From CAIOHW01 sp964432565 (GTDB lineage: Bacteria; Bdellovibrionota; UBA1018), in contig CAYSOA010000008.1 in NCBI GenBank assembly GCA_964432565.1, forward strand, positions 1 through 64,000: a stretch of 64,000 bases of DNA. Direction: 5' to 3'. The notes beneath the pieces were generated by a model that saw only the letters and a list, made by a program, of their open reading frames with translations, did no database searches and was not told the DNA's origin. Below are positions 46,929 to 55,974 of the stretch, one piece after another. A program made the translations under genes and the position numbers. Each line of letters opens with the position of its first letter. Position 1 is the stretch's first letter.

Positions 46929-46960
46929 CTTGACGGGAACGTAAAACGTCCCCATCTTTA
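46929..46960 (+). promoter_or_regulatory. Near-consensus sigma-32 heat-shock promoter of htpX
   Basis: CTTGAC (46929-46934), 15-base spacer, CCCCATCTTTA (46950-46960). This matches the proteobacterial RpoH pattern (CTTGAA, 13-17 bases, CCCCATnTA) at nearly every position. The ATG of htpX follows 35 bases later with AGGGAG as ribosome binding site. Confidence 0.8.
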
Positions 46961-46995
46961 GGGCATTTAGATCAAGGCCTTTTAAGGGAGAGTTT

Positions 46996-47913
46996 ATGGG
47001 AGCCTGGTTCAAACGCATCTCGTTGTTTCTGGTCCTGAACATTCTGGTGGTGGTGACGCTGTCGATTTTGACGAGCGTGCTCGGCATCCGCCCCTACATC
47101 ACGGCCTATGGCATGGATTACGAGGCTCTGATGGGCTTCTGTCTGGTCTGGGGCATGGGCGGCGCCTTCATTTCGCTGGGCCTCTCGCGAATCATGGCCA
47201 AGATGATGATGGGCGTTCGAGTGATCGACCCGCGCCAGCTTCACGATCCGCAGCTTCAGTGGCTGGTCGAAACCGTGCATCGGCTCTCCCATTCGGCCGG
47301 AATCTCCACGATGCCCGAAGTCGGCATTTACGAAAGTCCCGAGGTCAATGCCTTTGCCACCGGTCCGACCAAGAACCGGGCACTGGTCGCCGTGTCGAGC
47401 GGGCTATTGTACCGGATGAATCGCGACCAGGTGGAAGGGGTGCTCGGTCACGAAGTGGCCCACGTCGCCAATGGCGACATGGTGACGATGACGCTCATTC
47501 AGGGCGTGGTAAACGCGTTTGTGATGTTTCTGGCCCGCGCCATTGCCTTTGCGATCGCGCAGACGGGACGAAGGGACGACGGAGAAGGCGGATCCTTCTC
47601 GTATGGCAGCTACTATTTGGTGCAGTTCGTTCTTGAGATCGTCTTCATGATCCTGGGTTCGATTCTGGTGGCTTTTGTTTCGCGTTGGCGTGAGTTTCGG
47701 GCGGATCACGGCGGTGCCCGCCTGGCCGGACGCGACAAGATGATCTCGGCACTCGAGGCCCTGCGGCGCAATTACGAGCTGATCGATCCGCAGGCCCAGC
47801 CGGCGGTTCAGTCGCTCAAGATCTCGAGTCGTGGAGGGTTTTTGCGCCTCTTCTCGACGCACCCCTCGCTTGAGGAGCGCATTGCTCGCCTGGAGTCGGC
47901 GACCAACCTTTAG
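46996..47913 (+). CDS. htpX: Membrane zinc protease HtpX
   Basis: Heat-inducible inner-membrane metalloprotease that degrades misfolded membrane proteins. The 305-residue protein has two N-terminal transmembrane helices, the active site GHEVAHVANGD (His152, Glu153, His156), a second helix pair (VVNAFVMFLARAIAFAI, LVQFVLEIVFMILGSILVAF), and the third ligand region SRWREFRADHGGARLAG (Glu). It ends in the family-typical FSTHPSLEERIARL. A sigma-32-type promoter directly upstream fits the known heat-shock control. Length is close to the family norm (about 290). Confidence 0.96.
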   Translation: MGAWFKRISLFLVLNILVVVTLSILTSVLGIRPYITAYGMDYEALMGFCLVWGMGGAFISLGLSRIMAKMMMGVRVIDPRQLHDPQLQWLVETVHRLSHSAGISTMPEVGIYESPEVNAFATGPTKNRALVAVSSGLLYRMNRDQVEGVLGHEVAHVANGDMVTMTLIQGVVNAFVMFLARAIAFAIAQTGRRDDGEGGSFSYGSYYLVQFVLEIVFMILGSILVAFVSRWREFRADHGGARLAGRDKMISALEALRRNYELIDPQAQPAVQSLKISSRGGFLRLFSTHPSLEERIARLESATNL

Positions 47914-47978
47914 TCGCAAGAGAGCGCACGGGGCGGTGCCCGCAATCTCTGGTTTTGGGCTTGCAGCAGAGGTCGGAC

Positions 47979-48461
47979 ATGACCGCCAGAGATTGCATGT
48001 CCCGAGACGTGGTGCTCGTCGATCCCAATAGTCCGCTTTTGGAAGCGGCGCGCCTCATGCGGGAGAACGGCGTCGGTGCCCTGCCCGTTTGTCAGGGGGC
48101 TGCCGTGTTGCCGCGTCTGCTGGGCATGGTGACCGATCGGGATATCGTCATTCGTGTGATCGCTGAAGATCTCGATCTCGAGCGAGTGAATGTGGGCGAA
48201 GTCATGAGCTCACCCGTGATCTACTGTTTCGATGACGAGTCGCCCTGGGTGGCCCTGCATCTGATGGAGCAGCATCTGATTCGCAGGCTGCCGGTGGTCG
48301 AGCGCGAGACTCGACGCGTGGTGGGAATGCTGTCGATCGCCGATCTTTCGAGGATCTCGGCCGAGCCCGATCGGGAGCCGGAAAGGGGCGCGGGTCCCTG
48401 GTCCGATCGCGTCCTCGGAGTCATGGGATCGCTTCGAGGATGGAGCGATCTCAGCGGATGA
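47979..48461 (+). CDS. CBS-domain pair protein
   Basis: A 160-residue cytoplasmic protein made of two CBS motifs in tandem: TARDCMSRDVVLVDPNSPLL...GMVTDRDIVIRV and VGEVMSSPVIYCF...RRVVGMLSIADLSR. CBS pairs bind adenine nucleotides and act as sensors. The GxxTxxD ribose-binding motif is present in the first domain (VTDRDI) and relaxed in the second (LSIADL). ATG 47979 is chosen, with AGAGG upstream. A related two-CBS protein is encoded at 55975. It overlaps the convergent methyltransferase gene by 11 bases. No target enzyme is fused or adjacent. Confidence 0.88.
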   Translation: MTARDCMSRDVVLVDPNSPLLEAARLMRENGVGALPVCQGAAVLPRLLGMVTDRDIVIRVIAEDLDLERVNVGEVMSSPVIYCFDDESPWVALHLMEQHLIRRLPVVERETRRVVGMLSIADLSRISAEPDREPERGAGPWSDRVLGVMGSLRGWSDLSG

Positions 48462-49332
48462 TTCGGGGACGAACCGCTGCGAGGATTTCTTCGATGCCCG
48501 CTTCGGTCGACCATCGGGTCTGCCCATAGGGGCGAAAGCGGCTCGAGCGTTCGAGCTTTTTGAGCCAGTCCTCTCCGAGCGGAGAGATCAGGGCACTCCG
48601 GTCCTCACTCGAGGCTACGGCCATGGTGCTCTCGCTTTTGATGGGAGTGGCAGAGCCCTCGCTTTGAGAGCGGCCCACGTGAAAGCCCGCCAGAAGCAGG
48701 GCGACACGAACCGGCGTGGCTGCTGAATAGGTGAAAAGCAGGGCTCGTGGCGCACGACTTCTCACCGTCGCAAAAAGCTCCAGGCTCCAAAGCGAGGGGC
48801 AGACGGCAGGACTGTAGAAATCCCAAAAGATCAGATCGGGCTCGCTCAGTTCTCCGCCTGTTTCCATTTGAGTGGCGAAGTCTCCGGCGTGAAGGTTCCA
48901 GCGATGAAGCCGGTTCGCCGCGTCTCGCGATTCGACCTGGTGTTGCGAAAGCAGGGCTCGCAGGTCGTCGCGATGGGGAGTGAGAAACTCAAACGTGGAG
49001 GGGGCTGAGCCGAAAGCCTGCATCAGGACTTGAGCGAGCGCCTCGGGGTGTTTTTCGAAGCTTTCGATTACCAGCGGGCGCTTCGCAGTGGGCGAGTGGG
49101 CGAGGTGCCAGGCCAGCACGCTGTTGGCCGCGATTCCCATGCCGACGTCCCAAAGCACCAGAGGACGATCGGTGGCTTCAGCCAGGAGTTCAGCCAGACG
49201 CGAGGGTTCGATGAAGATCAGTCGTGCCTCTTCGGTGGGGCCGATCGACGAGTGCATGGCCTGCCCGTTTTCCGGGTCACGGAGGGTCTCACCCTGGGAA
49301 CAGGAGACGATTTCGAAAGATCGCGGGCTCAT
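48451..49332 (-). CDS. MnmC-like SAM-dependent methyltransferase
   Basis: A 293-residue protein resembling the methyltransferase domain of MnmC, which completes the mnm5U modification in the tRNA wobble position. VLWDVGMGIAANSVLAW is a SAM loop and DLIFWDFYSPAVCPSLWS matches the LDGFAPxxNPxLW motif of the family. The C-terminal part (SSRFRPYGQTRWSTEAGIEE) is unlike the FAD domain of bifunctional MnmC, so this is a stand-alone type (MnmD-like). Its ATG overlaps the copA stop by 4 bases (ATGA), making it the last gene of a four-gene operon. Substrate tRNA is inferred from family only. Confidence 0.75.
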   Translation of the reverse strand: MSPRSFEIVSCSQGETLRDPENGQAMHSSIGPTEEARLIFIEPSRLAELLAEATDRPLVLWDVGMGIAANSVLAWHLAHSPTAKRPLVIESFEKHPEALAQVLMQAFGSAPSTFEFLTPHRDDLRALLSQHQVESRDAANRLHRWNLHAGDFATQMETGGELSEPDLIFWDFYSPAVCPSLWSLELFATVRSRAPRALLFTYSAATPVRVALLLAGFHVGRSQSEGSATPIKSESTMAVASSEDRSALISPLGEDWLKKLERSSRFRPYGQTRWSTEAGIEEILAAVRPRIIR

Positions 49333-51590
49333 GAAATCAAGCGGGCCCGCTTGAGGCGCAGGCTGTTGGCCAGAACCGACACCGAACTCAGGGCCATGGC
49401 CGCCCCCGCCAGCACCGGACTCAGTTTCCAGCCCAGCGAGGGAACCAGCAACCCGGCAGCAACGGGAATTCCCAGAACGTTATAGAAAAGCGATGCTGCC
49501 AGATTCTGGCGAATGGTTCGCATGGTGACCTTGGAAAGAACCAGGGCTTCACGTATTCCCCCGAGTCGGCCGTGCATCAAGGTGATCTGGGCCGCCTCCA
49601 GTGCCACGTCGGTTCCGCCGGCAAGAGCGATCGAGCACGACGCCCGAGCGAGAGCGGCAGCATCATTGATGCCATCTCCGACCATGGTGACGTGTCCGAG
49701 GTCTTTTTCCAGCGAGGCGATGCGTTCCTCTTTCTGGCTCGGCAGCACTTCGGCATCCAGATGGGCGGCATCAACGCCCAGTTCGCGCGCGATGGCTTCT
49801 ACGGTCGGGCGACGGTCTCCGGAAAGAATTCGAACGGCGATGCCCTGCTCTTTGAGCCAGTTCAGGGTCTCTCGGGCGTCCTCGCGGGGTTCGTCCCGAA
49901 CGGCAAGCACGGCAATCACGGTAAAATCCCGGGCCAGCAGCATGCAGCTCTTTCCCTCGCTCGAAAAGCGAGCCAATGTCTGCTGGAGCTCTGCAGGCAC
50001 CGATACGGCCATGCTCTCCATCAGGGCAGGATTCCCCAGCAGGATGAATTTTCCTCCCAGAGAAGCGCGAATTCCCCGGCCTGGAACCGCTTCGAAGCGG
50101 TCGGGGCGGGTGAGGGTAAGACTCTGCTCGCGGGCCGCCTGCAAGATGGCCTGGGCGAGTGGATGCTCGGAGGCCTGCTCAAGGCTTGCGGCGAGAGCCA
50201 GGGCTTCGCCAGAAGGAATGAGTGCCTCAACGTCGGTGAGGGAGGGGCGTCCCTGCGTCAGCGTGCCCGTCTTGTCGAAAACAAAGAGTCGAGTGGAAGC
50301 GAGGGCTTCGAGTGCCGCCCCGGTTCGAATGAGAATGCCCTGTCGCGACGCCCGGCCGAGGCCCACGACGAGCGCTGCCGGAGTGGCCAGTCCGAGAGCG
50401 CAGGGGCAGGCGATGACCAGCACCGAGACGGCAAAAATCAGTGCCGCTTCGACTCCCGCCCCTGCTGTCATCCAGCCTGCAAAAGTCAAAACGGCTGTGA
50501 TCAAGACGGCAGGAACGAATCGTGAGCTCACGCGATCTGCCAGACGCTGAATGGGCGCCCGACTCATTTGGGCCTGTTCGACCATTTCGATCATCTGTGA
50601 CAGGAGCGTGCGTTCACCGACGGCAGTGACTTCGATCTCCAAAAGGCCCTGAAGGTTCTGCGTGCCCGTCACCACGCGGTCGCCGATGCCTTTCTCAACC
50701 GGAATGCTTTCTCCGGTGAGCCAGGCTTCATTGACCGAAGAGTGTCCCAGCACGACCTGGCCATCACAAGGAATCTTCTCGCCTGGCCGAACTCGCACGC
50801 GATCGCCCACGGCGAGCGCCGAAGCCGGGATTCGCTCCTCCTGAGAGTCGCCCTGCTGGTGCGTCTGGATTCTTGCGGCATGAGGAGGCTGCAGGGTCAG
50901 CAATTCGCGGACCGCCTCGCCGGTTCGGGATTTTGCGCGGCCTTCGAGCCACTTTCCGAGTCGAATGAAGCCAATCAGAAAAACGGACACTTCGAAGTAC
51001 AGATGAGGATGATGCGTGTCAGCCCATCCGAGATAGACGCTCAGCAGGTAGGCTGAAAGCGTGCCGAGGCCGACCAGGGTCTCCATGCTCGAGCCCTGTC
51101 CTCGAAGAAACCGCAGCACTCCCAGAACAAAGGGCCAACCCCAGATCCACTGCACCGGAGTACTGACCAGCAGTTGCACCCAGAATACCCATCGTGCCTC
51201 GATCGGCATCAGTGCCATGAGCAGCGCTCCCAGCGCCAGGCTGACGGCCGCCGGAGTCAGCCGATTTTCCCATGAGTCCGCAGCAGAGTGCGATGGCTCG
51301 CCTTCGGGGGGGCGATCCGTCTTCTGTCGGTCGATGGGGGAGATGGAATAGCCCAGAGGGCTCAGGGCTTGCTGCAGCCGATTCCAATCAGGGGAGTCCC
51401 CCTCTTTCAGGGTTATCTCCGCGAGCGAAGACAGCAGGTTGACCTGAATCTGATCGACTTCGGGAAGGGTGGCTACGGCCTTCTCCACCCGCGACACGCA
51501 CGAAGCACAGTGCATGCCCGTGACTTTCGCTCGATGCGGCCGTTGAGTGGCTGCCGGCGGGGTCTTTGGCGAGTCAGGGTTGGGGTTCAT
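49329..51590 (-). CDS. copA: Copper-exporting P-type ATPase
   Basis: Pumps Cu(I) out of the cytoplasm. The 753-residue protein has one N-terminal HMA domain (VTGMHCASC, Cys28 and Cys31), eight transmembrane helices, the metal-binding CPCALG (Cys395, Cys397), the phosphorylation site DKTGT (Asp439), the SEHPLAQAIL motif typical of PIB ATPases, GDGINDAAAL, and a final membrane motif YNVLGIPVAAG and MALSSVSVLANSLRL, whose Tyr, Asn, Met and Ser identify the Cu(I) class. Its start overlaps the end of the maiA gene by 17 bases. No copper regulator or chaperone gene is near. Confidence 0.95.
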   Translation of the reverse strand: MNPNPDSPKTPPAATQRPHRAKVTGMHCASCVSRVEKAVATLPEVDQIQVNLLSSLAEITLKEGDSPDWNRLQQALSPLGYSISPIDRQKTDRPPEGEPSHSAADSWENRLTPAAVSLALGALLMALMPIEARWVFWVQLLVSTPVQWIWGWPFVLGVLRFLRGQGSSMETLVGLGTLSAYLLSVYLGWADTHHPHLYFEVSVFLIGFIRLGKWLEGRAKSRTGEAVRELLTLQPPHAARIQTHQQGDSQEERIPASALAVGDRVRVRPGEKIPCDGQVVLGHSSVNEAWLTGESIPVEKGIGDRVVTGTQNLQGLLEIEVTAVGERTLLSQMIEMVEQAQMSRAPIQRLADRVSSRFVPAVLITAVLTFAGWMTAGAGVEAALIFAVSVLVIACPCALGLATPAALVVGLGRASRQGILIRTGAALEALASTRLFVFDKTGTLTQGRPSLTDVEALIPSGEALALAASLEQASEHPLAQAILQAAREQSLTLTRPDRFEAVPGRGIRASLGGKFILLGNPALMESMAVSVPAELQQTLARFSSEGKSCMLLARDFTVIAVLAVRDEPREDARETLNWLKEQGIAVRILSGDRRPTVEAIARELGVDAAHLDAEVLPSQKEERIASLEKDLGHVTMVGDGINDAAALARASCSIALAGGTDVALEAAQITLMHGRLGGIREALVLSKVTMRTIRQNLAASLFYNVLGIPVAAGLLVPSLGWKLSPVLAGAAMALSSVSVLANSLRLKRARLIS

Positions 51591-52251
51591 AACGGCTGGG
51601 ATGCGACGATTGATGACTTTCGAGGGTCTGGCATTCGGCGACGATGCGACGAATGGTCGGAAACTCCTCGCTCGGAACGCCGAAGCGCTCGGCGTTGTAG
51701 TGCTGGGGAATCAGGCAGAGATCGGCCCACGACAACGCGTCACCCACTGAGTAGCGTCCGGCGTGATGAACGGCATGCCGCTCAAAGGCCTCAAGTCCCT
51801 GATGGATGAATTCCTGTGCCCACTTTTTTTGTTCGGCCGCATCGCAAGAATGTCGTTGCAGCACGTTCAAATTCTGCACGGGCTGGGTGTCGGCCGTGAT
51901 GATTCCCGCCATCGACCGAATGCATGCCCGAGTCCAGGAGTCTCCCGGAAGCAGTGTCGCGCGCTCCGGAAACTGCTCTTCGAGCCAGTGCAGAATCGCC
52001 GTCGAGTCGGAGAGGTAGCGATCGAAGGGCTGGGGCTGGTTCACTGAACTGGAGGTTGAGCCGTCCAATCGTTCGAGTACGGGGACATACCCCAGAGGAT
52101 TGCGCGCGCGATGTTCAGAACCTTCGGACTCTCCGCTGATCAGGCTCACATGAACCAGCTCGACCGGTAGCTTCTTGTAATCGAGCGCCCACCGCACCCG
52201 CCAGCTGCACGAAGACCGCCAGTAGTGAAAAAGTCGAAGCGTGGAGGTCAT
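51574..52251 (-). CDS. maiA: Maleylacetoacetate isomerase (zeta-class glutathione transferase)
   Basis: Isomerises maleylacetoacetate to fumarylacetoacetate with glutathione, in tyrosine/homogentisate breakdown. The 225-residue protein starts with LRLFHYWRSSCSWRVRWAL, which contains the zeta-class signature SSCxWRVR, and has ITADTQPVQNLNVL, the conserved start of the C-terminal helical domain. Upstream lies the FAH-family gene, whose stop overlaps the ATG here (ATGA), supporting the pathway call. Its stop lies within the copA start region. Confidence 0.92.
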   Translation of the reverse strand: MTSTLRLFHYWRSSCSWRVRWALDYKKLPVELVHVSLISGESEGSEHRARNPLGYVPVLERLDGSTSSSVNQPQPFDRYLSDSTAILHWLEEQFPERATLLPGDSWTRACIRSMAGIITADTQPVQNLNVLQRHSCDAAEQKKWAQEFIHQGLEAFERHAVHHAGRYSVGDALSWADLCLIPQHYNAERFGVPSEEFPTIRRIVAECQTLESHQSSHPSRYEPQP

Positions 52252-53228
52252 GCCGGCACGAAGGAATCAGACGCCTCGACAATCGTGTTCTCCAGGCGAC
52301 CGAGGGCATCGACTTCGAGCACGACCTTGTCGCCGGGCTTGAGCCACTGGTTGTCGGTGATCTTCGATCCGTTGAGTTCGAGAAAGCATCCGGTTCCGAC
52401 CGTGCCTGAACCGATCACCTCCCCGGGCTCGATCGTCACGCCGTAGCTGGCGCGTTCGAGAATCTGCGCGAAGGTCCAGGTCATGTCCTTGAGGTTTCCG
52501 AACGAAACCTGCTTGCCGTTGACGAAGCAGCGCATCTTGAGGTTGTGACGTTCGCCCTGTGAACCTGCGATTGCGAACGCTGCAAGCTCGTCACGGGTGA
52601 CCAGCCAGGGACCGAGAGAGGTGGCGAAGTCCTTGCCCTTGGCTGGTCCGAGATTGAGCTTCATCTCCTCCATCTGGAGGTGCCGGGCGGACCAGTCGTT
52701 CATGATCATGTAGCCAAAAATGTGCTCATCGGCCTTCGATGCCGGGATGTTCCTGCCCCCCTTGCCGACCACGATCGCGACTTCGAGTTCGAAGTCGAGT
52801 TTTTCGAGGGCCTGGCGCTGTACCGGAAGTTCGCCTTCGCCGGTCACGGCCAGATGATTGGTGAAGTAGAAAACCGGAAACTGGTCAAACTCGGGAATCA
52901 TCGGCACTCCCCGGTTGCGACGCGCTGCCTCGACATGCTGACGAAACGCGTAGCCGTCGCGCATCGAGGTGGGGCGGGGGACTGGAGAAAGGAACTGTAC
53001 TTCCGAAGCGGAGTGCTTTTGGGTTTCAGGAGAATCGGCCCACTCGCGAACACGCGCACTCCAGTCGGTGCTGCTCGCGATCAGTTCGAGCATCGTGGAG
53101 GGCAGGCCCGGATGGGTCAGTACCCGTGCTTCAGAGATCGGAGTGCCCGTAGACCACTCGACCCAGCCCACTCGGGGCGAGGAGGTATCGGAAGCTGAAG
53201 ACCTGGCAACGAAAGTGACCCATTTCAT
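52248..53228 (-). CDS. Fumarylacetoacetate hydrolase family protein
   Basis: A 326-residue FAH-fold enzyme: hydrolysis of fumarylacetoacetate to fumarate and acetoacetate is likely, given the maleylacetoacetate isomerase gene right behind it. The metal-binding residues occur in LDFELEVAIVVGKGG (Glu-x-Glu) and FGYMIMNDWSARHLQ (Asp), with the catalytic-loop motif GSGTVGTGCFLELNG. The N-terminal part (EWSTGTPISEA) is the usual FAH N-domain. ATG 53228 is chosen; 12 more residues are possible. It is the first gene of a four-gene operon (FAH, maiA, copA, MnmC-like). Confidence 0.9.
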   Translation of the reverse strand: MKWVTFVARSSASDTSSPRVGWVEWSTGTPISEARVLTHPGLPSTMLELIASSTDWSARVREWADSPETQKHSASEVQFLSPVPRPTSMRDGYAFRQHVEAARRNRGVPMIPEFDQFPVFYFTNHLAVTGEGELPVQRQALEKLDFELEVAIVVGKGGRNIPASKADEHIFGYMIMNDWSARHLQMEEMKLNLGPAKGKDFATSLGPWLVTRDELAAFAIAGSQGERHNLKMRCFVNGKQVSFGNLKDMTWTFAQILERASYGVTIEPGEVIGSGTVGTGCFLELNGSKITDNQWLKPGDKVVLEVDALGRLENTIVEASDSFVPA

Positions 53229-53285
53229 GGGCGAAAAACTACCCCCCGACCGTGGGGCTGTCAAAGGCGCAATGTAGCGAATGCC

Positions 53286-55283
53286 TCACGGCATGGCCAG
53301 TTGAGAGGCGAGCTCTTGAAAGTACTCGCCACAATCCCGCGCAATCCGCGCGGTTCGGTGCTGGATGCGCTCGTTCAGGATGGTGAGTAGTGCTCCCGTC
53401 GTGATCAGGCGCGAACTGCGAACCTCGGCGTCGGTCAGCCCGCGAAGCGTAGAGCGGGTGAGTTGGCGCAGGGTGACGTTGCGATAGATGCGCTGGGCCG
53501 AGTGGCGCTCGAGCCGAACCTTGGGATCGAGACGGTCCAGTGCCTCATTCAGTGCGTCGAGTTCCTTTTCGAGAAAAAGGCGCGCGCGATTGAATGAGAC
53601 GAAGGACGACGGCACTTCAAGTCCATTTTCGAGAGAGACCGTGAGAATTCGATCGATTCGATTGCTGGGCTCTGATTCTTCAGAAAGGATTCTCGCGTAG
53701 GCCTGAAGCAGGAGGGGGCGGCGGTCCTCTGGAACGCTTCCTATAGAGTTGAAGATCTCGAGAATCGTCGCAGGAGGCGTGGCTTCCGAGCTCAGGGCCA
53801 GCTTCAAGAAAGCCTGGCGCTCGAGTGGAGTGAGCGCCCCGGCATTTCCGAAGTCGATCAGCGTCAGGCGATAGCCCATCGGGTGCAGTGCGTCCTCCTC
53901 GAAGAACAGGTTACCCGGGTGCAGGTCTCCATGAAAGAAGCCTCGACCGAAGATGGCCTCATCGAACCAGACTCGCATCAGATGGGCGACGGCTCGGGCC
54001 CGAAGCATGGCGTCCTTGGCCGTCTCGATTCCTTTTGAGATCTTCGCTCCCAGTGCGCGCCGAGTGAGCAGAATGTCTTCTTGGGGCTCGAATGCGCCGG
54101 GGGCGCCGGCAACTCCGATGCCGAGGACGGGACGCTCATAAAGGGCTCCGAGTGCGAGGTTCTTGGCCTCGTTCCTGAAGTTCAGTTCGTCCAATACTGT
54201 CTGCCCCACTTTTTTGAGCAGCTCGTGGGCCAGGGGATCGCTCTTGGACGCATTGGCCAGACCACGAATCTCTCGCTCGGCGATCTCAAGAATTCCGGGT
54301 CTTCTCACCTTGACGACGACTCGGTCACCGTTCTTGAGCTCGGCCGCATGCACCTGTCCGACCGAGGCGGCCGCCAGGGGGGTCGGATCAAAGCTTCGAA
54401 ACAATTCAGAAACGGGCTTCTGGTAGCGCTGTTCGAGGGCGGAGATTGCCACTTGAGCGGGAAATGGGCGAATCTGGTTTTGCAGTGCCTGCATGGTTTC
54501 GGTCAGTTCGGGATTGGTGACGTCGCTTCCGATCAGCTGAAAGAGTTTTTGAAGGCACGGCCCCGATGACTGGAGGAAAGTGGAGAGCTGCAGCGGAGTG
54601 GGCGATCTCGGCGGGAGCTCAAGGTAGGCTGAGATCATCCGCCCTTTGTCCTCAAGCGCGAGAGTTTCGAGATGTCGCGGGAGAACCTTCTCGAGAAAAC
54701 GATTGAGCGTCTCGTCGGTGACACCGAGCTGTGTTCGGGGTTGGCTCAAGAGAAGCGCTGCCGGCGACTGATGCAGCGGGTAGGCCTTCACCTGCTCGCG
54801 AACGTTTGAAGCCAGCTCCGCAAAGGCGCGATCCTCGACTTTCCGCAGTAACTCAAAGCGCCCCGCTTCGCTTGATGCGTTCAGCCTCGCCAGAAGACGG
54901 CGCTTTTCGGAATCGGAGCCGGCGAGAGATGGGAGTTCGAAACCGGGGAGCGGTCTGGCAGGCAGGGTGAGTCCCCCGAGATCGGCGGCCTCGACCATCG
55001 AGCGGACGTCACGACCTTCGAGAATCCAACTCAGAGTCTCGGGGTGCCTGGCCAAGGCACGTCGAATTCGGTCGGCTTCTTCCGGTCGCTTCGGCACCGA
55101 CTCAGTGACGAGCTCTCGCAGCACCGAGCGCAGCTGAAGGGCATCCTGCTCGATTCTCCGCTCATCGGCGCGAGGACTCGTCCGGGGCAGAAGTGCCAGC
55201 GCGATTGCCGCAAAGGCCGTCAGGCGCACCGACAGGGAGCGGGAGGGCAGATGTCGGGTTCGGCGGAAGAGTCTAATGATCAC
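53286..55283 (-). CDS. ABC1/UbiB-family atypical kinase with N-terminal signal sequence
   Basis: A 665-residue protein. An N-terminal hydrophobic signal or anchor (residues about 17-37) and about 210 residues without recognised family precede an ABC1 kinase-like domain: GPCLQKLFQLIG (the KxGQ motif altered to KLFQ), AAASVGQVHAAEL (Ala-rich loop), VVKVRRPG (ATP Lys), FFHGDLHPGN (catalytic Asp) and LIDFGNAGAL (DFG). UbiB/ADCK proteins support ubiquinone synthesis and lipid handling. The start is GTG at 55283; no other start lies before the signal sequence. A secreted kinase would lack ATP, so the hydrophobic part is more likely a membrane anchor with the kinase in the cytoplasm. Confidence 0.82.
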   Translation of the reverse strand: MIIRLFRRTRHLPSRSLSVRLTAFAAIALALLPRTSPRADERRIEQDALQLRSVLRELVTESVPKRPEEADRIRRALARHPETLSWILEGRDVRSMVEAADLGGLTLPARPLPGFELPSLAGSDSEKRRLLARLNASSEAGRFELLRKVEDRAFAELASNVREQVKAYPLHQSPAALLLSQPRTQLGVTDETLNRFLEKVLPRHLETLALEDKGRMISAYLELPPRSPTPLQLSTFLQSSGPCLQKLFQLIGSDVTNPELTETMQALQNQIRPFPAQVAISALEQRYQKPVSELFRSFDPTPLAAASVGQVHAAELKNGDRVVVKVRRPGILEIAEREIRGLANASKSDPLAHELLKKVGQTVLDELNFRNEAKNLALGALYERPVLGIGVAGAPGAFEPQEDILLTRRALGAKISKGIETAKDAMLRARAVAHLMRVWFDEAIFGRGFFHGDLHPGNLFFEEDALHPMGYRLTLIDFGNAGALTPLERQAFLKLALSSEATPPATILEIFNSIGSVPEDRRPLLLQAYARILSEESEPSNRIDRILTVSLENGLEVPSSFVSFNRARLFLEKELDALNEALDRLDPKVRLERHSAQRIYRNVTLRQLTRSTLRGLTDAEVRSSRLITTGALLTILNERIQHRTARIARDCGEYFQELASQLAMP

Positions 55284-55423
55284 CTGGCTGTCCGATCAGT
55301 GGAATTCTCTGGTTCCTCCTCTCTTCGGCAGGTGGCCGTCAAAAATTGAGCGCCTTCATGGGCGAGTGTCGCGGACGGGGTGTTTCCCCCGGGAGGAGTG
55401 GGTGTCCACCAGGACACGTGCAG

Positions 55424-55468
55424 AAAAGAAAAACGGCACTTTTCCAGATTGATCTGGAAAAGTGCCGT
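55424..55468 (-). terminator. Rho-independent terminator of the HU-like gene
   Basis: A 16-bp perfect stem (55433-55448 with 55453-55468), TTGA loop, followed on the minus strand by a T-rich tail (TTTTTCTTTTC). The long perfect stem suggests efficient termination. Confidence 0.93.
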
Positions 55469-55494
55469 CTCTGTAAAGCTTCGAGTCCGATGTC

Positions 55495-55851
55495 TTACTT
55501 CCAGAGGCGCTTGTTCGCGAAGGTGTCCTTCAGCGAACGAGGGAAGGACCAGCGGGGCTTCTTCGTAGCCGGGCGAGCCTTGATGGTCATTGCTTCGCCG
55601 GTGAAGGGGTTCACGCCCTTGCCTGCCTTGCGAGCCTTGACTTCCTTGGTGACCAGCGTGCCGATCACGGGAAAGCGGACGCGCTCGCCGCCAGCAGCAG
55701 CCTTCGCGCCGTTGTTGAAGGCGTTTTCGATGGCGGCCTTCAGATCAGTGCGCTTGATCTTGACTTCGCCCGAGCGGCTGACGGTTGCAGCCTTCAGGAC
55801 GTTTTCGTGCAGTTCGTTGATGAAAGAGAATTTTACCTTTTTCTTAGCCAT
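55495..55851 (-). CDS. HU/IHF-like DNA-binding protein with C-terminal tail
   Basis: A 118-residue nucleoid protein. The HU fold is visible from FINELHENVLKAA through VKIKRTDLKAAIENAFNNGA, RFPVIGTLVTKEVKARKAGK and GVNPFTGEAMTIKARPA (the DNA-bending arm). It is longer than HU (about 90 residues) because of a 20-residue basic-aromatic tail (KKPRWSFPRSLKDTFANKRL). A shared-sequence block NPFTGE replaces the usual NPQTGE. AGGAG lies before ATG 55851. A strong terminator follows. The tail could add DNA contacts. Confidence 0.9.
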   Translation of the reverse strand: MAKKKVKFSFINELHENVLKAATVSRSGEVKIKRTDLKAAIENAFNNGAKAAAGGERVRFPVIGTLVTKEVKARKAGKGVNPFTGEAMTIKARPATKKPRWSFPRSLKDTFANKRLWK

Positions 55852-55974
55852 TTTTTGGTCTCCTGCAAAAATTTGTAGGGGTGAAACCAAAGGCGTGCAA
55901 CTGAATTTTTCGGGGAAAATTGCTTTTTTTGGGGCGGAGCCGAATGATGGATCCGACTCCGCCCCATGTTTCGG

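Noticed and set aside
55402..55417. Short hairpin GTGTCC-ACCA-GGACAC upstream of the HU terminator
   Set aside because: Only 6 bp, no T-tract and not near a start codon; no support for a regulatory role.
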